Positions 11,815 to 22,162 of a DNA stretch of 64,000 nucleotides are shown here, piece by piece. Position numbers and translations under genes: made by a program. Source of the stretch: Larix kaempferi (Eukaryota; Streptophyta; Pinopsida; Pinales; Pinaceae); the NCBI GenBank assembly GCA_027924585.1, contig BSBM01000762.1:12065996-12129995 (forward strand). The letters run 5' to 3'. The notes below the pieces were generated by a model that was not told the DNA's origin, ran no database searches, and saw only the letters and a program-made list of their open reading frames with translations. Within the stretch, counting starts at the first letter, position 1. Every line of letters starts with the position of its first letter.

Positions 11815-12660
11815 GTTAAATAGGGAGACATCAGAGCAGGAGCTTCTGTGATGGATTTCCAAATTTCAGCAAAGGCATTTCTCTGATCATCAGACCATCT
11901 AAATTGTGCATCTTTTTCAATCAGTTGTTGTAAAGGCTTGACAATCTGCAGAAAATTAGGAACAAATGTTCTAACAAAATTAATCTTACCTAAGAAAGAC
12001 TACATGGATTTTCTGGAACTGGGAAGCCCAATTTTCGCTATGGTGTCTGTCCTTTTGGGATCAATGACCATTCTGTGCTTTGAAACAATGAATCCCAAAA
12101 GCTTACCTTAGTTAACCGCGATGATGGATTTATTTGGATTCAGTGAGATCCCATATCTTCTGCACTGTTCAAATACCTGTTTAAGAGAAAATAGATGTTC
12201 ATGCCTCTTTTTAGAATAAATTGTAATGTCATCCAAATAAACAACAATAGAATTATGCATTAACCCCCTAAAGGCTATGTCCCCAAGGGTTTTTGAAAGC
12301 TTTTTTCAATTGGTCAGCAGGGGCAACTAAAACCTAATTATATCCTGATAAACCATCTAACAAGGAGAACATCTCAGCACCTGCAACCTTTTACAAGATA
12401 TGCTCCATAGGGGGAACAAGATAATTATCTTTCTCAGATGCTTTATTAAGGTTCCTAAAATATACACAGAATTTGTTTTCCCCATTATTTTTATGAGGAG
12501 TGACTAAGTTTGCAATCCGTTGCACGTGTCTGACCAAGAATACAATTTTGATTGCTAACCATTTCTCCAGCTCTTTTTAAACAGACGGTTCTAAGATGGG
12601 ATGCATCTTTCTTAATTTCTGTTGGTAAGGTTTGACATCAGGTTTCAGGAGGATATTTTG
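11815..12660 (-). pseudogene. Element A reverse transcriptase (broken)
   Basis: No long frame survives, but short stretches are clear. The catalytic box reads YLDDITIYSKK at 12207-12239, with both aspartates present. It is followed by a segment reading EQCRRYGISLNPNK, typical of the strand and turn after the YxDD box in Ty3/gypsy RT. Further on, a LGFIVSKHRMVIDP-like stretch is readable near 12050-12110. Fingers and palm motifs before the box are fragmentary. The region lies between the two RNase H segments. Confidence 0.75.
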
Positions 12661-12762
12661 ATGCATGACATGGGTATCAAAGGTTTTGAGCTCATCATAT
12701 GTCCAAGCGAATACATATTTGAACTCTCTACATAATTTGATGACATATTTTCTCTCCTTAAT

Positions 12763-13530
12763 TCAACAATCAAGCCCTAAATTGATTAACCAAGGGTTTT
12801 GATCGGTTCCCAGGTGAACAGGTTCATAGTTTAGAGATGAACTGTGAGTTTTGCAATTTGTTTTATGTTTAAACTTGTCCTGTAGATCATAGTAATTTTC
12901 CAGATTAATGACTAACTTGGGAATGAGATTGGAAGGGAAGTTAGGGTCAGATAAACATTTCTCATGATCAGCCTCATCTATGGCTACATCTTGGAAGGTA
13001 TCTTGGGCTGTGAGGAAATCTAAAATATGTTGATTATCATCAAAAACTTTCCAACTTGTGACATTGTTAGCGATATGTCTATATACTAGCTCAATGGAGA
13101 AAGTATCAGGAGACAAATGTTCTGGAGGATTCAATATGGAGGCAATGTTGGCCAATAAGTTTGCATCAAAGTTTTGGGACCTGGGGACTGATTTAATATT
13201 GAATGCACTAAAAGAATTAGTTAGATTCCTAACAAGCTTTTGATAATTAATTAAATGAGGGGATATATAATGAATTTTATTCCTCACTTGTTTCACAATA
13301 ATTTCGGAATCCCATTAGCATTCTATTACCTAAGCACCCAAATCGATTTCCTTCCTGAGTCCCTAAACTAGAGTCTCATATTCAGCAATATTGTTAGTGC
13401 ACTCAAATTCTAGTCTACATAAGATCATTATTTTGGTACCCTTTGGGTCAATTAAGACACATCCTGCACCATCCCCATATTTGGATCTCGACCCATCAAA
13501 GAAAAAAGACCATGCATTTGAATCTATTCT
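12763..13530 (-). pseudogene. Element A additional RNase H, before RT (broken)
   Basis: Reading leftward from 13530: FFFDGSRSKYGDGAGCVLI (first Asp), then a segment ending NNIAEYETLV (Glu), then after a stop WDSEIIVKQV (second Asp), and NFDANLLANIAS (last Asp). This is a full RNase H fold order with all four acidic positions visible. It sits between protease and RT, whereas the usual RNase H follows RT. Tat-group plant elements are known to carry a second, archaeal-like RNase H, and I assign this domain there by motif. Stops separate the pieces, so it is inactive. The C-terminal tail after 12990 is a linker to RT. Confidence 0.75.
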
Positions 13531-13699
13531 TAAATTAGTGTTCACATTATATACATTATGTACAATGGAACCAGAGAATGGAACATAAGTAAAATTAACA
13601 ATTTCAGATTGATTATGAACATTCTCAGCAAGCGATGAATCAATAGGTAAATCCCCTAAAAATATGTCAAAAGTGTAGTTTTCGATATGTGAGCTAAAA

Positions 13700-14110
13700 T
13701 AAGCAGCAGGTTCACTGGAATCGATCAAATCAATGACTATTTGCTTCATATATGGCTCTCTACTGATTTTGATTTTATTAGGTCTCCCATTGTAAGGGAG
13801 CCACAAATGGGACCAGTCAGTAGAAAAATAACCTTTAATTTTTTCTGACCAATCCCTACTTAGCCACATTCCATATGCCTCAGGGATATCAACCACAACT
13901 ATGTCAATTGTTTGGTGGATTCTTGGATCAACTGACAAAATCAAAAGAACATTCTTCAACTCTCCTACTACCCTAACGTTTGATCATTCAAGTTTAACTA
14001 TTTGGGTAGGGAAAGGTTCCCAAGATGCATTCAGTTTCTTGTAGACAGATAATGGCATCACATTAGATGAAGAACCTGAGTCTATCATGCAGTTATGCAC
14101 ATTCTTATTA
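13700..14110 (-). pseudogene. Element A protease (retropepsin type, broken)
   Basis: The active-site box CMIDSGSSSNVMPLSVYKK is read at about 14045-14097, the form of retropepsin site found in plant Ty3/gypsy elements (D-S-G). A stop at about 13982 interrupts the domain. It resumes with NVLLILSVDPRIHQTID and VVVDIPEAYGMWLSRDW, a sequence typical of the C-terminal half of these proteases. The WLPYNGRPNKIKI stretch leads into the linker before RNase H. A retroelement protease would release Gag and Pol products inside the particle. Confidence 0.78.
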
Positions 14111-16082
14111 AAAATTTCAAAGGTGAGCAAGAAAGGAGGCGTTTTCTTTCCTCTAGGATTTTGGCTTTTAGGTTTAAAATATGTCTCTAAATAGTTGTTT
14201 TGAACTTTTCTCAGTTTGTTCACAATCATAATTTTAGGCAGTCTGTCTCTCATGGTAAGAATTTTCAAAATTTCAAAAAGAGATATATTATCCTTTAGCC
14301 TTTTCAATTCATCAATTAAACTATATTCAATCTCATCAATGATAGTCTCTTTCTGTGTTACTGCTTTGCCTTTATTTGGGGTAAATGTAGAAGGGGAAGC
14401 TTCTTGTGTAGATTTTCCTTTGCTTCTTGTGTTATAAGGATGTTGGACATTAAAAAAAGTCTTAGGCTCATCCTCCTCCTCATCCAGAGGGAGTTTTGAA
14501 AAGTAACTAACAGTTTTGACCTGCTGGTCCTCTTCTTCATCAGGTGGTTCAGGATCCTGATTTTCTTTTGGATTTTCATCCGGGTGATCATGAGGATTTT
14601 GGGATTCAGAAACCAGAGCTTTAAAAATGGAATATATTTATTTAGAATTTAACCCCTCATTAGGATTAGGTGTGATTTGATTTTGAGGGGGTTGATAAGG
14701 TCTCCTAAAAGGTGGTCTTACGAATCCTTTGTTATTGGTTTGATTTTCAGTGTTGGTATTTTTCAAATCAACCATTTCGTTAGAGATATTTTGTAGAAAT
14801 TTTTTCATGTCATTCATTTCAAAAGGATCTTTGTTTTTCATAGTGGTTTTAGGAGGATTTTCTTGTTTCTTGTGGGAGGTAGAAGGTTGATCAGATAGAC
14901 TGTCAGGATTATCTTTTAAACAAAACATGTCCTTTTCTACCTGGATGGCTTCAGCAAAATCCTCCTGTAGGTTATCCTTGTATTCTCTTTTGACCCACAT
15001 AGCAATGGGGATAGGTAGACCTTTAATGTAATATGAAATCAATAATTATTCTGTAGGAAGAACAGTGGTAGGGATTCTGTTTTTTAGGTAGGAGAATCTC
15101 TTGCTTAAATCTTTAACTCTTTATTTTCCCTTTATTTTCATTTAGGACAGATCTATGACCAGATCCTCAAGGGTTTTATCATCTCCAAATTTTTGGATGA
15201 AGAGGATTTCAAAATCATTCCATGAAGAGATCGATTGGGATTCTAAGGCAAAATAATAGGTAGATGCTTTCCCTTCAAAGGTATAAGGGAACAACCTACA
15301 GATTAAATCTTCATGTATGATACTTCTGAGCCTGATTGCTTGCATGGAGGTTTTAATATGGTCTAGTGCAGGAGATTTATCATCTGAATTAAATTTAGGA
15401 AGCCTTTTTTATGGGTTTTGGGGAAGTCTATGTTGATATCCAGAAAAAATACAACATCCTGTTATAGCAAAGGTCTTTTTTGGCCTTTTGGCACTGGTAT
15501 ATCTTCTGAAGAAAAAGAACTCGAGGATGAATCACTGTTTGATGATGCCTCAGATGAGGATGATGATGAAGAAAGAGGTGTTGGTGGTGGTACACCTATT
15601 GCAACGTTGGGTTATGGGATATGCTGATCTTGATTTTTTTCTTCAAATAATGATGATATTTGGATGTCGAGAAACAATTCCTGTCGAGCTATGTTCAGAT
15701 TATTTGTGTTCTGATTATCGGAATTTCGATTGTCATTGTTAATCCAAGAATTGTTGGTTTGATGTCATTGGTATAATATTTTTCTTAGGTTCCTATTTTC
15801 TTCAATTCTCTATTCAACCCGAGCAATGTTGTCATGTGTAATTTTTCTCAATTGCTCAAGGGTAAGAGGCCCTCTACTAGGCGATACAAAAATAATTTGT
15901 GGCCTAGATGTCTCTTGTCTTGTTACAAGAGTAGAAGGTACTACAGTTGGTTCTGAAACTGGTTGTTCCGTATATATGCATGCTTGATTTTGGATCCTGG
16001 TAACAACTGGTATTCTTGCTGGAGGAGTTCTACTAGTGTTTTGTTTAGGAATGACTTGTCATGGCCCTCCTTCTAGTGCCAT
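14110..16082 (-). pseudogene. Element A Gag (broken)
   Basis: The reading begins with an ATG at 16082-16080, only 2 nt inside the 5' LTR: MALEGGP, then a stop in place of the next codon, then QVIPKQN and a Pro/Thr-rich N-terminus. The matrix/capsid-like domain is seen at 15345-15142 (LFPYTFEGKASTYYFALES, then NDFEILFIQKFGDD) and continues at 15042-14638 with an acidic and Asn/Pro-rich stretch. A Lys-rich region lies at 14591-14358. No CCHC knuckle is apparent. At least four stops or frameshifts break it. Confidence 0.68.
16063..16081 (-). promoter_or_regulatory. Element A primer-binding site, overlapping the gag start
   Basis: In gene orientation the 5' LTR ends ...CAACA, followed by AA and TGGCACTAGAAGGAGGG. 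TGG two bases after the LTR is the standard primer-site position (complement of tRNA CCA). The same bases contain the ATG of Gag (ATGGCACTA = Met-Ala-Leu), so the primer site and start codon overlap. The matching tRNA is not identified. Confidence 0.55.
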
Positions 16083-17397
16083 TTGTTGAAGCCCCGGATG
16101 TGATGCTCGAATATTTTCCAAGGCAAACAACAAAAGGTGACATCCCAATTTGAAATGCTTCAAACAACCCTACGCAAGGGTGGCTTTATCCACATATTGT
16201 TTGGTGTGACTACCTCCTACGGATATTAGGCCTCCGTTGGCTCTTAAGTGAATGGATCCGAATGGATCTGTGTTCCTGTTAGGGAAGGTGAAAAGTTTTC
16301 TATGTCTAAGGGGTAAGTATTGTTATCTTAAGAAATATCTAATTACGTTAGATATGGATCAAGAAATATTATTTAAGTTTGCAGAACAATTAGATCTTGA
16401 ATTTAATAAGTGTTTCACCAATTAACAAACATGTGAATTGGATCTATACTTATCAACTTAAGACAAGACTAGACAATGAAAATTGAATGATTTTACCTTA
16501 AGAGTTAAAGCATATATGAGATTGTTCTGTTAAAATATTCTAATTGAAAAACTGGCATCAATGTGATTATAACTATTTATCATTTGTAGAAATAGATAAA
16601 ACGAGTTAAATAAATAAGTTCATTCAACACATAACAAAATCTTGATTGTATGTTAAGATAAATCTAATCTATGGATCGATGTATTTAATCAAGTTGAAAA
16701 ATAAAACAGAGTTTATTCATAAACAAAAGTGAGAAATCATAATTTATCAAAGAAATTTGACAAATCATACAAAAGAGATAGCAAGAGAAACCTAACTGAA
16801 TTTCATTAAGTTTGCAAAAAATTATAATGTCTCAAAGAAACAGAGTATCTCCAGTCCTCTTTCGGTGATTATCTCCTCCTCCTTCTCTATGAGATCTCTC
16901 CCCTTAAATAATAATTGCATGAAATTAAAAAGGAAGATTTCCCATAAAACAGGGATCACAAAATATTTCTATTCTGGGACTTTCCAAGTGAAATTCGCCA
17001 TGTGGCCCACACATCTAACAACTCTTCTACATCTGGATATTTGGCTAGTTCGAGTGCCAGCTGGGTATTACAAGTAAAAGTCTCCATCTCGTTCTTCTTC
17101 ACTTTATTCCATGCATGTAGAAAAAGATTGACCTTTATCCCAACACTGATGGGTTATTTGATTAAGTATTTAACCTCTGAAACCTGAATGTACTCCAACT
17201 ATTGAATTCTGAATTGTCAAAGGACCAAGATGAAGTGGGAACTTTGGCCATTCTCTTCACTTAGCACAAGTGATTTTTGGGAAGACATCATCTGTTACTG
17301 TTTGATAAGCATTCTCTTCCAACAACAGTCTATCTGGCACAATTCTGGGCAACAGATGGGATGTGTTGCTTCCCTAGATCTTGATATAGGAGAAAGA

Positions 17398-18369
17398 CTA
17401 TCCTACATACCAATCACCCATAGTGGATACCAGTGCCTTAGCATGTTCATAAAATGTGGGAGCATTTTCCTTGAAAATCATCAAATAAATTGAACCAACA
17501 ATATGGTCGAAGATATCATAAATTAAAGGCATGAAATTATCTTCCCACAGTGCTGAGCAATAAATGTGAACAGGTGGTGTAGACAGGGTCCAATTCCATC
17601 CCATGGAGGGAAATTGAAAAGCTGCACAAAAGATGTCCTTGATGTAAGCCGAGTAAAATAAAGTTAGATTTCTGGAGGCTGGGGTCTTCTGGTATTTCTC
17701 AATTTCCGCCTTGATTTCCAGTGATAAAATTTGAGCCCGGTTGAAGGACTCCTCTGTAGTGAGTACATGATGCGCAAGGGGTTCCCACTCAGGCTTAAAT
17801 ATTGAGCGATCAGGTAACTTGTATAGCTTGCAGAGCATGGCCTCCAATAGGGAAAATGAATCTTTAAACCGGGAAATGGGGGTAGCATTTGTTAGCCTTG
17901 GGCGTGAATCTTGCAGGGGTACTCATCCAAGATTTTAGCATTTCTTGAAAGTTGAATCGGGTCTTGGCAGAGTCCAAGAATTTGGCATTCAAAAACTCAT
18001 CGGGTTGTCTTAGGGAATAAGCTATGGAAAAAGCCTCAGGCCAAAAAGAGGTTAGGTGTGCCCCATACTTATCATTTAAGGAACGATCTTGAGTTAGGGC
18101 ATAATACCCACTTGATGACATTGGTATAGGGCATCAGGGCCGGTCTAGTAGCAATGGCATGTAACTGAGACTTATTGATGTTCATATAAAAGGATTGGTT
18201 TTACTGTATTTCAGAGAGGTCATCATTGTCAAACAAAGAGTAAATGGGAGCCCATTCCAGGTGAAGAGTTTAAGACAATCTGACATTGGTATCAGAGAGG
18301 ATTCCACTATTCGGGTATTTGTTTTTGAGTTCCCTAAGGGCCATTTTGGAGCGAGTGTTTTTCGACATG
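17398..18369 (-). pseudogene. ORF inside element A's LTR, right copy
   Basis: In gene orientation it starts near 18369 (MSKNTRSKMALRELKNKYPN) and, after at least one frameshift, reads as 18121-17864 (FLNAKFLDSAKTRFNFQEML) and then 17847-17398. The last part is 149 residues with LPDRSIFKPEWEPLAHHVLT, then IEKYQKTPASRNLTLFYSAY and FEN- and GDWY-type endings. The domain order matches the left copy at 6737-7751. Its function is unknown. It is likely translated from an LTR-initiated or internal transcript if the element was once active, which is inference. Its placement inside both LTRs means it was duplicated at each insertion. Confidence 0.62.
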
Positions 18370-18714
18370 GTTGGGTAGCTTATAACTATGATAAAATAGA
18401 AACAACAATCAATTAAAACCAATTTAAACTCTAAATTATCACCAAAATGTAGACAAAGGTGTCTGAAAACCAACCTGTGTTGAAAACGAAAGTAAAATGG
18501 AAATCCTAGTAAAAATATGCAATAAAAATCCTTCACGCAAATGAAATTCGTAATTCGAAAAACAATGAAAAAATCGTAAAAATGACAACACTTAAGAGAC
18601 AACGGGATGAATCCGGACCGTAATATCAAAAGGAATTGACGACTTAGATTAAATCCCGAAGAGCGGAAAAGAAATTGCAGGATCAACTTTTTGTAAAATT
18701 TGATCGAGGCTTCT

Positions 18715-19150
18715 GCAATCCGCAATGCAGGTTGTGGGTTGCGGAAGTCAAGTTTGGACATAAGTGATTTTAATGTTTCTACAATCCGCAATTGGATAAC
18801 GAAGCGGTAAAAAATGACAAAAAATTCAATCTTTCTACAATAAACAATGTGGATTGCGGGTTGCGGAAACACAAATTCAATTGGTTTATTATGGTTTCCA
18901 CAATCCGCAATTTGCGGATTGTGGATTGTGGATGTGCAAAACGAAAATTTTATTTTCTAAGTGATTTCTACTTTCCCCAATCCACAATTTCTGGGTTGTG
19001 GATTGTGGAAACAAAAATCCGATTTTATTAAAAATTTTCTTGGCATTTGCAATCCGCAATTGCGGGTTCCGGGTTGTGGAAAGAAAATATTTAAAACTCA
19101 AAAAATTTAAGCATCTGCAATCTGCATTGCGGATTGCAGGTTGCAGAGCG
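18715..19150. repeat. Palindrome cluster in element A's right LTR
   Basis: This is the counterpart of 8040-8525. The best palindrome is near 18900-18930 (CCGCAATTTGCGGATTGTGG with an AATCCGC-type left arm). Other CCGCAAT / ATTGCGG words lie near 18718-18745, 18785, 18850-18870, 18980-19010, 19050-19080 and 19113-19145. Conservation of the cluster in both LTRs shows that it was present when the element inserted. Confidence 0.72.
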
Positions 19151-19388
19151 GGAGTTTTCAAAATGACATAATTTGAAGAAAAAGAAAGTTTTCCACAATT
19201 TTCAAAACACACAAAAGAAAGGTTTTTTGAGCAAAGTTAATTAAATCCAAAGCATGGGAATAAGAAAAGATGAAGACAATAATAAAAAACATCCCAAAAA
19301 TGAGTAAAGGAATTCCAAGTTACCTGCAAAAATAATAGTGGGGCTCCCATTTTTATCAATAAAAATGGGATTTGTTGTGCCTACAACA

Positions 19389-19509
19389 GAGAGATAAAGA
19401 TTGGAGGTAAATAGTTTAGAGAGAGACAAAAAGAGAGAAATTTGGGGCTAGGTGTTTAGAGAGAGAGAGATTAGGGGTTAGGGGTTTAGAGAGAGATATT
19501 TGATATTGG

Positions 19510-19557
<48 letters not shown>

Positions 19558-19570
19558 GGGGTTATGGATT

Positions 19571-19612
<42 letters not shown>

Positions 19613-20586
19613 TTGGGTGTGAGGGGTTTACAAAGAGATAAACAGTTAGAAAGAGAGAGATTAGGAGTTAGGGGTTTAGAGAGAGAGAGAGATTGGGGGT
19701 TAAAATTTAGAAGTTGGGGGTTTAGATGGATATATAGAGAGAGATTGGGGATTGGGGGTTAGTGTTTAGAGAGAGAGATATTTGGGTTTTGGGGGTACAT
19801 GGAGAGACATATATAAAGAGAGAGATCAGGGGTTAGATGTTTAGAGAGAGAGAGAGAGAGATTGGGAGTTAAGGGTTACAGATTTAGATATATTAATAAA
19901 GAGAGAGAAGAAGAGATTGAGAGATTGTGGTTAGGGGTTTAGAGAGAGAGAGAGAGAGGAAGAGAGGGTTTAGTGGTTTAGAGAGAGAGAGATTGGGAGT
20001 TAGGCGTTAGGGGTTTAGAGAGAGAGAGAGATTGGGGGTTATGGGTTTAGACAAAGAGTGGGGTTTAGATAGATATATATAGAGAGAGAGAGAAAGGGAG
20101 AGTGGAGGTTAGGGGTTGAGAGAGAGAGAGAGAGTGCGACTCAGGGTTAGGGATTTATAGAAAGGGAGTGATATTGGGGGTGAAGGGTTTTAGAGAGAGA
20201 GAGAGAGAAATTGGGGGTTAGGGGTTTTGATAGACAAAGAGAGGGAGAGAGAGAGAGAGAGAGAGATAATGGAGCTTAAGGGTTGAGAGAGAGAGAGAAT
20301 GATTGGGGGTTCATGGTTTAGAGAAAGAGAGAGAGATTGGGGGTAAGGGGTTTAGAGAGAGAAAGAGAAAGAGATTGGGGTTAGGGATTTAGATAGATAG
20401 ATAGGTAGATAGATAGAGAGAGAGAGTTTTGGGGGTTAGATGTTTATAGAGAGAGATGGAGATATTGGGGTTCAGGGGTTTAGAGAGAGAGAGAGATTGG
20501 GGGTTATGGGTTCAAAGAGAGAGAGAGAGATTGGTGGTTAGAGGCTTAGAGAGAGAGATAGATGGACATAGAATGGAGGTTAGGGG

Positions 20587-20635
<49 letters not shown>

Positions 20636-21089
20636 GGGGTTGGGAGTTTAAAGAGAGAGAGGGATAAGAAGAGAGATATTGGGGGTTAAGGGTAGAGGGA
20701 GATGGGGGTTTAGAGATAGAGAGAGAGATAATAAGAGAAATATTGGGGGTTAGTAGTTTAGAGAGAGAGAGAGAGATTGGTGGTTAGGGGTTTAGAGAGA
20801 GAGATTGGGGGTTAGGGTTTTAGAGAGATATATTGAAAGTTTTGGGTTTACAAAGAGAGATATTGGGAGTTAGGGATTTTGAGAGAGAGATATGGAAGGA
20901 GAGATATTGGTGTTTAGGAGTTTAGAGAGATCATGTAGGTTAGGGTTTTAGAGAGAGATATATATTGGGGCTAGGGGTTTAAAGAGAGAGAGGGACAATA
21001 AGAGAGAAATTGGGGGTTAAGGTTTGAGATAGAGAGAGAGGTGGTTAGGGGTTTAGAGAGAGATATTGAATGGGTGTTAAAGGTTGTTT

Positions 21090-21145
<56 letters not shown>

Positions 21146-21315
21146 GGATAAGGTGTTTAGAGTGAGAGATAGAAAGAGAGAGGTCATAAGTTAGGGGTTT
21201 AGGGAGAGAGATATTGGGGGTTATCGGTTCAGATTGTGTGTGTGAGAGAGAGAGAGAGATATTGGGGGTTAGGGGCTTAAAGAGAGAGAGATTGGGGTTA
21301 GGGGTTTAGATAGAT

Positions 21316-21370
<55 letters not shown>

Positions 21371-21420
21371 GGGGGTTAGGGGTTTATAGTGAGAGATAGG
21401 GAGATTGGGGGTTAGGGGCT

Positions 21421-21462
<42 letters not shown>

Positions 21463-22162
21463 GGGGGTTAGGGGTTTATAGAGAGAGATAGGGAGATTGG
21501 GGGTCAGGGGTTTAGAGAGAGAGAGAGAGAGAGAGATTGGTGGTTAGGGGTTTAGAGAGAGAGTTTAGAGGTTAGGGGTGAACAAAGAGAGATATTGAGG
21601 GTTAGGTTTTTAGACAGAGAGATATAGAAGGAGATATATTTGTGGTTAGGTGTTTAGAGAGAGAGATAAATGGACAAAGAATTGAGGTTAGGGGTATAGA
21701 GAGAGAGAGAGATATTTTGGGTTTAAGAAGAGAGAGGGATAAGAAAATACATATTGGGGGTTAGAGGTTGCGATAGAGAGAGGAGGAGGTTTGGGGTTTA
21801 GATCGAGAGATCAATTGGGTGTTAGGGGTTAAGAGAGAGAGAAAGAGAGAGAGATTGTGGGTTAGGGGATTATATTGAGAGAGTATATGTTTAAGAGAGA
21901 GATATTGGAGGTTATAGGTTTAAAGAGAGAGAGGGAAAGAGAGAGGGATAGGAAGAGAGATATTGGGAGTTAGTGGTTTAGAGAGAGAGAGAGATTGCAA
22001 GTTAGGGTTGTTTAGAGAAAGTGATCGATTGGGTGCTAGTGGTTTAGAGAGAGAGAGAGGGAGAGAGAAAGAGCGATTGGGGGTTAGGTGTTTAGATAGA
22101 TAGATAGAGATAGAGAGAGATAGTGGGTGTTAGGGGTTTAGAGAGAGATATTGGTGGTTATA
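19389..22162. repeat. GA-rich minisatellite, block 2
   Basis: This continues block 1 after element A, with the same core and (GA)n spacers. Long (GA)n runs lie near 19512-19553, 19572-19609, 20588-20632 and 21322-21366, with a (GT)n run near 21085-21113 that passes into (GA)n. No gene is present; minus-strand LSLSLS frames are artefacts. It is interrupted at 22163 by a 3.6-kb insert. Confidence 0.93.

Larger units (their letters stand above)
4369..19388 (-). mobile_element. Element A: decayed Ty3/gypsy Tat-like LTR retrotransposon
   Basis: A complete but inactive element. It begins TGTTGAAG and ends CTACAACA, and is flanked on both sides by GAGAG (4364-4368 and 19389-19393). That fits a 5-bp target duplication, although the GA-rich surroundings make the match weak evidence. 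Direct LTRs are at 4369-8715 and 16084-19388. Genes run on the minus strand from gag at 16 kb to integrase at 10 kb: Gag, protease, RNase H, RT, second RNase H, integrase. Every domain is broken by stops or frameshifts. The RNase H before RT and the large ORF-bearing LTRs are unusual. Confidence 0.85.
16084..19388 (-). mobile_element. Element A right LTR (5' LTR in gene orientation)
   Basis: This 3305-bp LTR has ends TGTTGAAG and CTACAACA, and is direct-repeat homologous to 4369-8715. It carries the better preserved copy of the LTR ORF (17398-18369) and the palindrome cluster (18715-19150). The 16084-17090 part is AT-rich with no gene. It is followed at 19389 by the minisatellite, giving the outer boundary of element A. 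Confidence 0.85.

Noticed and set aside
15418-15742. Plus-strand frames over element A's gag region
   Set aside because: They are antisense to the recognisable Gag reading and have no domain of their own.
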